From NCBI GenBank assembly GCA_018242665.1, contig JAFEBL010000010.1, positions 62,001 to 126,000 of the forward strand: 64,000 nt of DNA, read 5' to 3'. Made by a program: the position numbers and the translations under genes. The stretch's first letter is position 1; each line of letters opens with the position of its first letter. This DNA is from Nitrospira sp. (GTDB lineage Bacteria > Nitrospirota > Nitrospiria > Nitrospirales > Nitrospiraceae). The notes under the pieces are model-generated. The model saw only the letters and a list, made by a program, of their open reading frames with translations. It made no database searches and was not told the DNA's origin. This document shows positions 1 to 8,200 of this stretch, piece after piece.

Positions 1-129
1 AATAATACAAAATCTATATTGAATGATGCAACTATTATGTTGTAGAGTGTGCTCATGCATCTCGGACACCATATTCAGACGGGCGACATCGGCTGAGATT
101 CCCTGTGAGTACACCTGGGAGGAACCGCC

Positions 130-729
130 ATGAAAGAAGCCATCGGGGTTGATCACATCACCTTATGCGTGAAGAATCTGGCGGCCACGAAATATCTCTT
201 CACTCATATCCTTGGCTTTGAAGTCATCTGGTCGGCCCAGGATGTGGGCAGCGAAAAATCCAGCATGGATACCGTCGTCGTCCAACGGGGCGAGGCGAAA
301 ATCGCCTTGATGCAGGGCCGAAACAAGGAGCGCAAATCTCAGATCTGCGAATTCGTCGAGACCTATGGCGAAGGTGTGCAACACATCGCTCTGGAGGTCG
401 ACGATATCGAGGCGGTGTGCCGCGAATGGGAACATCACGGCGTGCGGTTCAGCGGAGACATCAAGGATGGACGGGACGGGTTCGGCCCGCTCCGGCAGCG
501 CTTCACATACCCCTTATTCCCCGGCTGCGGATTGTTTCTCGAATTGACGCAGCGGCAGCATGGGACGGAAGAATCCAAAACGTTTGTCCGCGCGACGGTC
601 GAATCGTTGTACCGGGACATCGAACGAGATCAGATCAAAGGAGTCGCCCGGACCATCATCGATTACGAAACGCTCCCGCTTCCCTTTGAAGAGGAAGTCG
701 AAGTCGCGTCGCTACGACACGCATCATAA
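130..729 (+). CDS. Half-size 4-hydroxyphenylpyruvate dioxygenase-like VOC protein
   Basis: A single vicinal-oxygen-chelate unit of 199 aa. It matches the general plan of the catalytic C-terminal half of 4-hydroxyphenylpyruvate dioxygenase, with a plausible metal triad: His9 in VDHITL, His85 in GVQHIAL and Glu138 in LFLEL. Ordinary HPPD is about 350 aa with two VOC halves, so the N-terminal half is absent. A strong ribosome site (GGGAGGAA) lies just before the ATG. It is the first gene of the run and sits 38 bp before homogentisate dioxygenase, so conversion of 4-hydroxyphenylpyruvate to homogentisate is the natural guess. It could instead be another VOC dioxygenase. Family is certain; the exact reaction is an inference from context. 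Confidence 0.75.
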   Translation: MKEAIGVDHITLCVKNLAATKYLFTHILGFEVIWSAQDVGSEKSSMDTVVVQRGEAKIALMQGRNKERKSQICEFVETYGEGVQHIALEVDDIEAVCREWEHHGVRFSGDIKDGRDGFGPLRQRFTYPLFPGCGLFLELTQRQHGTEESKTFVRATVESLYRDIERDQIKGVARTIIDYETLPLPFEEEVEVASLRHAS

Positions 730-767
730 CAACATCGAGCCGCACCTGACCTGTCAGGAGGTGTCCG

Positions 768-1883
768 ATGTATCTGGTAAAAAAAGGCACCGCTCCGAAT
801 CAAGCCCATGTGGGAATCCCCGAGGGCCTGCATGAGGAGGAGCACGGCCGCCTCGGATTCAGCGGCCCTTCTTCACACCTCTATCACACACACCCGCCCA
901 CCGCTTGGAGCCGGATCGAAGGCCCCCTCCGGCCGCGCGCCTTTACGATCGGTGAATTACCGACTCCTGATCACTACGCTGCCGACCGGCGACCACTCCT
1001 GATCTTGCAGAGCACCAATGCCCGCCTGTCTGTTTCGCGGCGAGAGACCACCATGCAGCATTTCGTGCGCAATGCCGACGGGGACGAGATCGTGTTTGTC
1101 CACAGCGGGCGAGGGACCTGGGAAACCGACTACGGCCTGCTGCGGTATGAACCGGGCGACTACCTGGTCATTCCGAAAGGCACCACCTACCGCGTCCACG
1201 TGGATCACCCGGAACAGCCGAGCCTGTTCCTGATCATTGAAACGTCGGAGCCGGTGGAGCTACCCGATCGAGGGCCACTCGGCCGGCATGCCTTGTTCGA
1301 CCCCGGGGTCATCGTGGCGCCGGAACCAGCCTCGCCTCCGGATGATGTGAACAGCCGTCGTGAATGGGAAGTGCGGATCAAACGCGATCAGGAGGACACG
1401 CGCGTTTATTACCCCTTCTATCCCATGGATGTCGCCGGATGGAAAGGCGATCTGTGGGTGGCCAAGCTGAACGTACGGGATTTTCGGCCCGTCACGAGCC
1501 CTCGCTACCACCTTCCTCCCAGCGTCCACGCTACATTTCAAGCCGGAGGGCTCCTGATTTCGACCTTTGCGCCAAGACCGCTGGAAACCGATCCAGAGGC
1601 ATTACGTGTTCCCTTCTACCACCGCAACATGGACTACGACGAAGTCCTGTTTTATCACCGGGGAGAGTTCTTCAGCCGGGCCGGCATTCAGGCGGGCATG
1701 ATGACGCTCCACCCTCAGGGCATTCATCACGGGCCACAGCCGCAAGCCATCACGGCCAGCAAGGCAAAGGAGCAGACCAATGAAGTCGCCGTGATGATCG
1801 AATCGCGCCACGCCTTTCAGGTCATGCCGGAATTGGACGCCGTTGAACTGAAGGACTACGCCATGAGTTGGAGCCAGCCATGA
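768..1883 (+). CDS. hmgA: Homogentisate 1,2-dioxygenase
   Basis: Cupin-type ring-cleaving dioxygenase of 371 aa that opens homogentisate to maleylacetoacetate in tyrosine/phenylalanine breakdown. The iron-site region is visible near the C-terminus: YHRNMDYDE (His285, probably Glu292) and GIHHGP (His321), in the order expected for the family. It is shorter than the roughly 430-aa animal enzyme but close to short bacterial forms. The start follows AGGAGGTG with a short spacer. The stop overlaps the next gene's ATG (ATGA), so it is translationally coupled to the fumarylacetoacetate hydrolase. No maleylacetoacetate isomerase is seen in the window. Confidence 0.9.
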   Translation: MYLVKKGTAPNQAHVGIPEGLHEEEHGRLGFSGPSSHLYHTHPPTAWSRIEGPLRPRAFTIGELPTPDHYAADRRPLLILQSTNARLSVSRRETTMQHFVRNADGDEIVFVHSGRGTWETDYGLLRYEPGDYLVIPKGTTYRVHVDHPEQPSLFLIIETSEPVELPDRGPLGRHALFDPGVIVAPEPASPPDDVNSRREWEVRIKRDQEDTRVYYPFYPMDVAGWKGDLWVAKLNVRDFRPVTSPRYHLPPSVHATFQAGGLLISTFAPRPLETDPEALRVPFYHRNMDYDEVLFYHRGEFFSRAGIQAGMMTLHPQGIHHGPQPQAITASKAKEQTNEVAVMIESRHAFQVMPELDAVELKDYAMSWSQP

Positions 1884-2884
1884 AACTGGTCAGTTTCGAG
1901 GTTCATACACCGGTCGGCATCTTCAGCAGAATTGGCGCGCTCCGGTCAGGATCGATCATTGATCTCAACATGGCCTATGCCCGCCTGCTCGCGGAGCAAC
2001 GGGAATCGCGGCCGCGCCGTCTCGCCGATGCTCAGGTCCCGGCCACCATGTTGGAGTTTCTGCAAGGCGGCTCCTCGGCCATGGATGCGGCCCGTCGTGC
2101 CCTCGATTTCGTGGCACAGGGGGAGGCCTCCCTCACAGGCCCGGCCGGCGAAACGATCGTCTACCACCCGGTTGATATTCATCTGACCGCGCCGCTTCCC
2201 AATCCTGCCTCGCTCCGCGATTTCATCGCCTTCGAAGACCACATTGCCGCCACGTCGAAACGGCGAGGCCAGCCGATTCCTCCCGAATGGTACAAGGCGC
2301 CCGTGTACTACAAGGGCAACCATCGGACCATCGTCGGCCCGGATCACTCCCTCCCCTGGCCGTTGAACACGCACAAGCTGGATTACGAATTGGAGCTGGC
2401 TTGCGTGATCGGACGCGACGGGATCGATGTGGCGGAACGCGATGCCACGCAGTACATCGCCGGCTACACGATCATGAACGACTTCAGCGCGAGAGACATT
2501 CAGTTTCAGGAGATGGCCTGTCGGCTCGGTCCGGCGAAGGGCAAAGATTTCGCCACCGCTATCGGCCCTTGCCTCGTCACGCCGGATGAAATTCCCGATC
2601 TGGCGTCGCTGCAGATGATTGCCCGCGTCAATGGAGAGGTTTGGTCGCAGGGCCGCTTCGGGTCGATTCATTGGTCCTTCCCGCAAATGATCGAACATGT
2701 GTCGCGGGGGGAGGCCATCTATGCCGGAGACCTGTTCGGCTCGGGAACGGTCGGCGGCGGCTGCGGCCTTGAACTCGACCGGTACCTGCAGCCGGGCGAC
2801 TGTATTGAATTGGAAATCCAACCGATCGGCGTTCTCAGGACGACGATCGCGGGACACAATCAGAGCCAGCGCGAGGAGGCATGA
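1880..2884 (+). CDS. Fumarylacetoacetate hydrolase family protein
   Basis: FAH-fold hydrolase of 334 aa, expected to split fumarylacetoacetate to fumarate and acetoacetate. The metal-binding DYELEL segment (about residues 168-173) and the family signature MNDFSARD (about 200-206) are intact. I start it at the ATG overlapping the hmgA stop (ATGA) rather than at a TTG four codons upstream. Length fits the short bacterial FAH/FAHD-type family rather than the 420-aa eukaryotic form, so a related activity on another acylpyruvate cannot be excluded. Position directly after hmgA makes the tyrosine-pathway role by far the most likely. Confidence 0.87.
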   Translation: MKLVSFEVHTPVGIFSRIGALRSGSIIDLNMAYARLLAEQRESRPRRLADAQVPATMLEFLQGGSSAMDAARRALDFVAQGEASLTGPAGETIVYHPVDIHLTAPLPNPASLRDFIAFEDHIAATSKRRGQPIPPEWYKAPVYYKGNHRTIVGPDHSLPWPLNTHKLDYELELACVIGRDGIDVAERDATQYIAGYTIMNDFSARDIQFQEMACRLGPAKGKDFATAIGPCLVTPDEIPDLASLQMIARVNGEVWSQGRFGSIHWSFPQMIEHVSRGEAIYAGDLFGSGTVGGGCGLELDRYLQPGDCIELEIQPIGVLRTTIAGHNQSQREEA

Positions 2885-3642
2885 TGCCAGTGGTCACGAA
2901 ATCTGCGGATGCCGCAATCGTGGAGACGGTTGAACGACAGCGGGCGATCTATGACGGATCGGACATCGACGCGAGGATGCAGCGCCTCATTCGCGACATC
3001 CCGCACCCCACCCTGTCGTCATGGGATATTCAGCGCCTGTTGTGCGCCTCGCGCGCGGTGTATTTCGACAGCCATGTGGAGGTGGTGTCGGGTCACCATA
3101 CTGACGTCTACCTGCGATTCGAATCCATCGGGCGTTTCCCCGACCTCGTGACGATCATCGCCTCCAACATGGCTGAGTGGATCCTGCAGACATTTCACCA
3201 CGACCCGCCCGCCGGCATCCTGACCACGTCGTCGGACGCGCGCCTGTTGGCGGCACGCACCTGCGAGATCCTAGCGGGACACCTTCCCTTGCGTACCGTG
3301 CTGACGCCGTTCAATCACGATACGGGCAAGATCGGCACGGAGATCGTCAGTGGAACCATTGAACCGGGGGAACGTGTTCTTTCACTGAACGATGTCACCA
3401 CTCGCGGCATGTGCGTGAACAAACTCGGAAAGGTCATCACCGATCATGGCGGGCAACTTGCGGGCATGATGGTGTTCGCCAGGCGGGACAGCGGACAGTT
3501 TCCGTTCATGGATGAGCTGACAGCCACCTATCCGTTTTACTTCGGCGTGGATCTCGACATGCCGCAATGGGAACCAGCTGATTGCCACGCCTGCCGGGAC
3601 GGAAAACCGTTGGTGTCCTGGAGGAATCTGCCCGCACTGTGA
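2881..3642 (+). CDS. Phosphoribosyltransferase-like protein
   Basis: A 253-aa protein with a type I phosphoribosyltransferase-like core, nearest in feel to orotate phosphoribosyltransferase. The PRPP-loop segment reads ERVLSLNDVTTRGM (Asn170-Asp171), where active enzymes usually have two adjacent acidic residues; the first is Asn here. An N-terminal extension of about 50 residues and a C-terminal tail with Cys/His (DCHACRDG) are not typical of OPRT. It overlaps the FAH stop by four bases behind GAGGAGG, so it belongs to the tyrosine operon. A second in-frame ATG follows directly and could also be the start. Whether it transfers a phosphoribosyl group or has become a ligand-binding protein cannot be told. 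Confidence 0.65.
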   Translation: MMPVVTKSADAAIVETVERQRAIYDGSDIDARMQRLIRDIPHPTLSSWDIQRLLCASRAVYFDSHVEVVSGHHTDVYLRFESIGRFPDLVTIIASNMAEWILQTFHHDPPAGILTTSSDARLLAARTCEILAGHLPLRTVLTPFNHDTGKIGTEIVSGTIEPGERVLSLNDVTTRGMCVNKLGKVITDHGGQLAGMMVFARRDSGQFPFMDELTATYPFYFGVDLDMPQWEPADCHACRDGKPLVSWRNLPAL

Positions 3643-3678
3643 CGTAATGCGGATTGCCGATCGATGAAGGAGGCAGCT

Positions 3679-4680
3679 ATGGACCAGGCCGTCATCGCAG
3701 AGGAGATCAAACGCAGCGACCTCCTGGACATGTATTTCTACCTCCGGCTGACCAGGAGCCTGGAGGACCGGATCACGGCCCTCTATCGGCAAGGCCGGAT
3801 CGTCGGCGGCGTGTATACCAGCCACGGCATGGAAGCGATCGCCGTCGGCTATGCCTCGGCCTTGCAGCCCGATGATGTCATCGCCCCCTTCCATCGCGAT
3901 ATGGGCGTCTTCCTGATTCGCGGATTTTCTCCCGGCGAAATTATCGCCCAATACCTCGGCAAACAGGCCGGGCCCACAAAAGGCAAAGACGGCAATGTGC
4001 ACATGGGCGATCTGAAACGCGGAGTGATCGGCTTCGTCAGCCATCTGGCCGACAATATGCCGGTTGCGGCCGGCGCGGCGCTGGCGTTCAAAATCCGGGG
4101 AGAGTCCCGCGTGGCCTTCGCGGGAACCGGCGATGGGGGCACGAGTCGTGGCGATTTCCATGAAGCCATGAACTTCGCGGCGGTGCGCAAACTGCCCGTC
4201 GTGTTTTTCTGCACCAACAACCAATATGCCTACTCCACGCCGATGCGCTACCAAATGGCGATCACCGATGTGGTGGAACGGGCCAAGGCCTACGGCATGC
4301 CGGGCGAGATCGTTGACGGCAATGACGTGGCGGCCGTGTATCTGGCTTCCCGCCGAGCCATTGCCAAGGCCAGGGCCGGCGAAGGGCCGACGTTTCTCGA
4401 ATTCAAAACCATGCGCATGCACGGCCATTCCGCACATGACGCGGCCACGTATGTCCCGCGTACACTGCTGGACGATTGGAAGACCAAAGACCCGATTCTA
4501 CGCACCGAACAGCTCCTCATGCAGTTGGGCTATGGGGATGAATCCTACTTTCATGAGGTGGGGGACCGCGCCAAGAAAGACGTGGATGCAGGCACCGAAT
4601 TCGCCGAGCACAGCCCGCTGCCGGATGGCCGGGAGACGCTTGTCGGCGTGTTCGCCACTCCAGACGAGGTGTTGCCATGA
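3679..4680 (+). CDS. 2-oxoacid dehydrogenase E1 component, alpha subunit
   Basis: Thiamine-diphosphate-dependent E1 alpha subunit of 333 aa. The ThDP motif begins at GTGDGGTSRGDFHEAMN and ends at the Asn pair in FFCTNN. The ATG at 3679 is chosen because AAGGAGG lies five bases before it; the ATG at 3664 would put that site inside the gene. It overlaps E1 beta by ATGA and the E2 gene follows. The sequence alone does not separate pyruvate, acetoin and branched-chain oxoacid dehydrogenase. The leucine, isoleucine and valine catabolic genes downstream favour branched-chain oxoacids. Confidence 0.85.
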   Translation: MDQAVIAEEIKRSDLLDMYFYLRLTRSLEDRITALYRQGRIVGGVYTSHGMEAIAVGYASALQPDDVIAPFHRDMGVFLIRGFSPGEIIAQYLGKQAGPTKGKDGNVHMGDLKRGVIGFVSHLADNMPVAAGAALAFKIRGESRVAFAGTGDGGTSRGDFHEAMNFAAVRKLPVVFFCTNNQYAYSTPMRYQMAITDVVERAKAYGMPGEIVDGNDVAAVYLASRRAIAKARAGEGPTFLEFKTMRMHGHSAHDAATYVPRTLLDDWKTKDPILRTEQLLMQLGYGDESYFHEVGDRAKKDVDAGTEFAEHSPLPDGRETLVGVFATPDEVLP

Positions 4681-5675
4681 CGACCGCGACCGCCACGCAG
4701 GAGACTCAGACCAGCTACGTCGATGCCATCTCGCAGGCCCTCGACGAAGAAATGAGCCGTGATGAACGGGTGTTTCTCATGGGTGAGGACATCGGCGCGT
4801 ACGGCGGCGCATTCAAAGTGACGGACGGCTTCTTGAAAAAATATGGCGAATGGCGCGTGCTGGATACCCCGCTGTCGGAATCCGGCTTCGTCGGGGCCGC
4901 CATCGGCGCAGCCATGATGGGCTTGCGCCCGGTGGTCGAAATGCAGTTCGCCGACTTCATTTCCTGCGCCTTCGATCAAATCACCGAAGTGGCCGCCAAG
5001 AATCACTACCGCTGGGGAGCCGCCGTCCCCCTCGTGATCCGGGCGCCGTTCGGCGGCGGCGTCCATGGCGGTCCGTTTCATTCGGAATGTCCGGAGGGGT
5101 GGTTCTTCCATTCGCCCGGCCTCAAGATCGTCGCGCCATCGACGCCCTACGACGCCAAGGGTCTCTTGAAAGCCGCCATCCGCGATCCCAACCCGGTCCT
5201 CTATTTCGAACACAAGTTTTTGTATCGACGGATCAAGGCGACTCTGCCGCAGGAAGAGTACATCGTTCCTCTCGGCAAAGCCGACGTGAAGCGGTCCGGC
5301 CGCGACATCTCCCTCATCACCTATGGAGCGATGGTGCATCTGGCCCTGGAGGCGGCGGAGGTGCTGCAGCAAGAAGGTATCGATCTGGACGTGGTGGATC
5401 TTCGCACGCTGATTCCGCTCGACAAGGAGACGATCTACGCCTCCGTGCGCAAGACCAGCAAGGCGATCATCCTCCATGAAGACAATAAGACCGGCGGCAT
5501 TGGAGCCGAGATTTCCGCGCTGCTGACCGAAGACTGTTTCGACTGTCTGGACGGGCCGATTCTTCGCATCGCCCCGCCGGACACGCCGGTGCCGTTCAGC
5601 ACGCCGTTGGAAGAATTCTTTTTGCCCAAGGTCAGCGACATCGTCGCGGGAGCCAGGAAACTGGCGGCGTACTGA
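4677..5675 (+). CDS. 2-oxoacid dehydrogenase E1 component, beta subunit
   Basis: Transketolase-type E1 beta subunit of 332 aa, partner of the alpha subunit just upstream, with which it shares an ATGA overlap. Family hallmarks visible are VFLMGEDIGAYGGAFKVT near the N-terminus, the RAPFGGGVHGGPFHSE loop, and LRTLIPLD in the C-terminal transketolase domain. Together with E1 alpha it would form an alpha2-beta2 tetramer that decarboxylates a 2-oxoacid and passes the acyl group to the lipoyl arm of E2. The gene is followed by a palindromic repeat before E2. Confidence 0.88.
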   Translation: MTTATATQETQTSYVDAISQALDEEMSRDERVFLMGEDIGAYGGAFKVTDGFLKKYGEWRVLDTPLSESGFVGAAIGAAMMGLRPVVEMQFADFISCAFDQITEVAAKNHYRWGAAVPLVIRAPFGGGVHGGPFHSECPEGWFFHSPGLKIVAPSTPYDAKGLLKAAIRDPNPVLYFEHKFLYRRIKATLPQEEYIVPLGKADVKRSGRDISLITYGAMVHLALEAAEVLQQEGIDLDVVDLRTLIPLDKETIYASVRKTSKAIILHEDNKTGGIGAEISALLTEDCFDCLDGPILRIAPPDTPVPFSTPLEEFFLPKVSDIVAGARKLAAY

Positions 5676-5690
5676 AGGGAAGCATGAAGC

Positions 5691-5786
5691 AGCGGTCAGC
5701 AACCAGCGGTCAGTACTCAGCGCTCAGCGTTCAGAAGGAACGCTTCTGAAGCTGAACGCTGACACCTGACAGCTGAGTACCTGAGG
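5691..5786. repeat. REP-like nested palindrome between E1 beta and E2
   Basis: About 96 bp built from variations of GGTCAGC / CTCAGC / CTGAACGCTGA. The centre is a perfect 8-bp arm pair, TTCAGAAG - gaacg - CTTCTGAA. Further out CAGCGTTCAG (left) answers CTGAACGCTG (right), and GTACTCAGC answers GCTGAGTAC. It lies inside an operon, so it may be a transcribed hairpin, or a remnant of a small palindromic repeat family. No second copy was seen in the window. Confidence 0.7.
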
Positions 5787-6961
5787 TGAACGTGGCTACC
5801 GATATCGTCATGCCGCAGCTTGGTGAAAGTATCTCAGAAGGCACCGTCGTCAAGTGGCTCATCCAAGCCGGCGGTGCGGTCGAAAAAGACCAACCCCTCC
5901 TGGAGGTGGAAACCGAAAAGGTGGCGCTGGATGTGCCGTCTCCGGCCACGGGATTTCTCGCGGAGGTGATGGTTCAAGAGGGTACGACGGTGCCGGTCGG
6001 CACGGTACTCGCCAGGCTTGAGACACAACCGCCTGCGGAGGGCGTGGTCAGCCGGGTCGGAGGCGTCGGTGTACGCGCGAAGCAAGGCCAAGCGCAAGGC
6101 GAACAGCACTATTCGCCGGCCGTCACGCAACTGGCGCGAGAACACGGGGTGGACCTCGCCCTGGTCGCCGGAACAGGGGAAGGCGGCCGGGTCACGAAGA
6201 AAGACCTGTTGGACTATGTGTCCACGCGACAACCGTCCAGCCACGAGCCATCCCAAACGGGTCAGGCGCAAGCCACCGCCCCTCAGCCCCGCGACACACA
6301 GGATGAGATGATTCCGATCACCCCCATGCGGAAGACCATTGCCGACCGCATGCTGCTCAGCCGCCGCACCTCCGCCCATGTCACCACATTTTTCGAAGCG
6401 GACTTCCGCGGCATCGACACATTCCGAACGGGGCGCACACTCACCTACCTGCCTTTCGTGATCAGCGCGGTCACTCGCGCCATGAAGGACCTGCCGTTGC
6501 TGAACGCCTCCTGGCGGGACCAAGGCCTCGCGATCAAAAAAGATGTCCACATCGGCATTGCGGTCGCACTCGACGAAGGTCTCCTGGTGCCCGTTATTCG
6601 CCATGCCGATCAGAAAAGGCTCACCCAATTGGCGCACGAGGTCGCCGATGTGGCGGAACGGGCCAGGAACAAACGACTGACGCCGGACGAAGTACTCGAC
6701 GGCACGTTTACCATCACCAATCACGGCGGATTCGGCAGCCTGTTCAGCACGCCGATCATTCACCAACCACAGACGGCGATTCTCGGCGTGGGGTCGGTCC
6801 AGAAGCGCCCCGTGGTGATCGACGACGCCATCGCCATCCGTCCCATGTGTTACCTGAGTCTTTCCTTCGACCATCGCATCATCGACGGGGCGACGGCCGA
6901 TCGATTCATGGCCAAGGTGAAACAGCATCTGCAACAGAGCGATTGGGAGAAATTTCTGTGA
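5786..6961 (+). CDS. Dihydrolipoamide acyltransferase (E2) of 2-oxoacid dehydrogenase
   Basis: E2 core protein of about 391 aa with the classic three-part layout. A lipoyl domain (residues 5-80) has the lipoylated Lys45 in VETEKVALDVP. A peripheral subunit-binding domain (about 110-147) contains SPAVTQLAREHGVDL. The C-terminal catalytic acyltransferase domain has the HxxxDG motif (His363-Gly368 in FDHRIIDG). Proline/alanine-rich linkers separate the parts. The start is GTG at 5786 or GTG at 5792; the purine-rich TGAGG just before could serve either. E3 is not in this window, so it must come from elsewhere. The GTGA overlap with the next gene couples it to the thiolase. Confidence 0.88.
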   Translation: MNVATDIVMPQLGESISEGTVVKWLIQAGGAVEKDQPLLEVETEKVALDVPSPATGFLAEVMVQEGTTVPVGTVLARLETQPPAEGVVSRVGGVGVRAKQGQAQGEQHYSPAVTQLAREHGVDLALVAGTGEGGRVTKKDLLDYVSTRQPSSHEPSQTGQAQATAPQPRDTQDEMIPITPMRKTIADRMLLSRRTSAHVTTFFEADFRGIDTFRTGRTLTYLPFVISAVTRAMKDLPLLNASWRDQGLAIKKDVHIGIAVALDEGLLVPVIRHADQKRLTQLAHEVADVAERARNKRLTPDEVLDGTFTITNHGGFGSLFSTPIIHQPQTAILGVGSVQKRPVVIDDAIAIRPMCYLSLSFDHRIIDGATADRFMAKVKQHLQQSDWEKFL

Positions 6962-8163
6962 CTGCCAAACCACATGCCGTCATCGTCAGCGCGGTTCGAA
7001 CGCCGATGGGGAGCTTCAACGGCGGGTTCAGCTCGATCCCTTCAACCACATTGGGAAGCATTGCCATCGCCGAGGCGCTGAAACGCATTCACCTGCGAGG
7101 GGAACAGATCGACGAGGTCTTGATGGGATGCGTACTCAGCGCTGGTCTCGGGCAGGCCCCCGCCCGGCAGGCGGCGATCGGAGCCGGGCTGCCGCACCAG
7201 GTCGGGGCCGTCACCGTGAACAAGGTCTGCGGCTCCAGCCTGCAGACGGTCATCATGGCGGCCCGGGCCATTGCCTTGGGCGACGCGCACATCGTCGTCG
7301 CCGGCGGGATGGAAAACATGACCCGGGCCCCATTCCTGTTGGAAAAAGCCAGACAAGGCTATCGGCTGGGACATGGAGAGCTGACGGACAGCCTGATCAA
7401 AGACGGACTTTGGGACGTGTACAATCAATTTCACATGGGCAATGCCGGAGAACTCTGCGCCGCCAGGTATCAGTTTTCCCGGCAGCAGGTCGACGACTTT
7501 GCCTTGGAAAGTTACAGCCGCGCGCGTGAAGCCATCACCGCCGGTTCATTCACCAGGGAGATTGTTCCGGTCGAGGTGCCCCAGAAAAAAGGCGCGCCGC
7601 TCATGGTCATGGACGATGAGGAACCGAACCGGGTCGATCTCTCAAGGCTGCGACAGTTGAAGCCCGTCTTTCAGGACGACGGAGTGCTGACGGTGGGCAA
7701 CTCCCCGTCCTGCAATGACGGCGCGGCAGCAGTGGTCGTCATGGCGGAGGAAGAGGCCCACCGGCTCGGCCTGCCCCCCATGGCGCGCATTGTGGGATAT
7801 GCCGGCGCGGCACTCGCGCCGGAATGGTTCACCATCGCGCCCGTCGAGGCGATTCGACGGCTCTTGAAACAGACGGAGTTGACGGTCGGCGACATCGATC
7901 TCTTTGAAATCAACGAAGCCTTTTCAGCCGTCTCCTTGGCAATCATGCGTGAACTCGGGTTGGATGCCAAGAAGGTCAACGTCAATGGCGGCGCGGTGGC
8001 GCTGGGCCATCCCATCGGCGCGACCGGAGCCAGAATTCTCACCACGCTGTTGTATGCGATGGAGGAACGCGATGCCCATCGCGGGCTCGCGAGTCTCTGC
8101 ATCGGCGGCGGTGAGGCGCTCGCACTGCTCGTGGAACGGCCCAGAAAAATGCAGCATCAGTGA
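6958..8163 (+). CDS. Acetyl-CoA C-acyltransferase (thiolase)
   Basis: Thiolase of 401 aa, starting at GTG in a GTGA overlap with E2. The two catalytic cysteines and the histidine are in place: Cys91 in NKVCGSS, His351 in GHPIGATG and Cys381 in CIGGGEA. It would cleave acetoacetyl-CoA, or a 2-methyl homologue, with CoA. In this cluster it can finish both the butyryl-CoA/crotonyl-CoA route from valine and the acetoacetate produced from leucine and tyrosine, once that is activated to the CoA ester. The following dehydrogenase supplies its 3-oxoacyl-CoA substrate. Confidence 0.9.
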   Translation: MTAKPHAVIVSAVRTPMGSFNGGFSSIPSTTLGSIAIAEALKRIHLRGEQIDEVLMGCVLSAGLGQAPARQAAIGAGLPHQVGAVTVNKVCGSSLQTVIMAARAIALGDAHIVVAGGMENMTRAPFLLEKARQGYRLGHGELTDSLIKDGLWDVYNQFHMGNAGELCAARYQFSRQQVDDFALESYSRAREAITAGSFTREIVPVEVPQKKGAPLMVMDDEEPNRVDLSRLRQLKPVFQDDGVLTVGNSPSCNDGAAAVVVMAEEEAHRLGLPPMARIVGYAGAALAPEWFTIAPVEAIRRLLKQTELTVGDIDLFEINEAFSAVSLAIMRELGLDAKKVNVNGGAVALGHPIGATGARILTTLLYAMEERDAHRGLASLCIGGGEALALLVERPRKMQHQ

Positions 8164-8200
8164 TCACAGAGGCGTCGCAACAGCAGGCAGGGAATTGCGC

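Noticed and set aside
60-125. Possible TPP riboswitch before the first gene (CTGAGA and ACCTG motifs)
   Set aside because: The two short motifs occur, but the remaining conserved helices and the GCGTAGGGAA end of the thi-box are missing, and the gene is not thiamine related.
4551-5702. 383-codon open frame on the minus strand
   Set aside because: Antisense to E1 beta, which has all family motifs; high-GC wobble bias explains the long frame.
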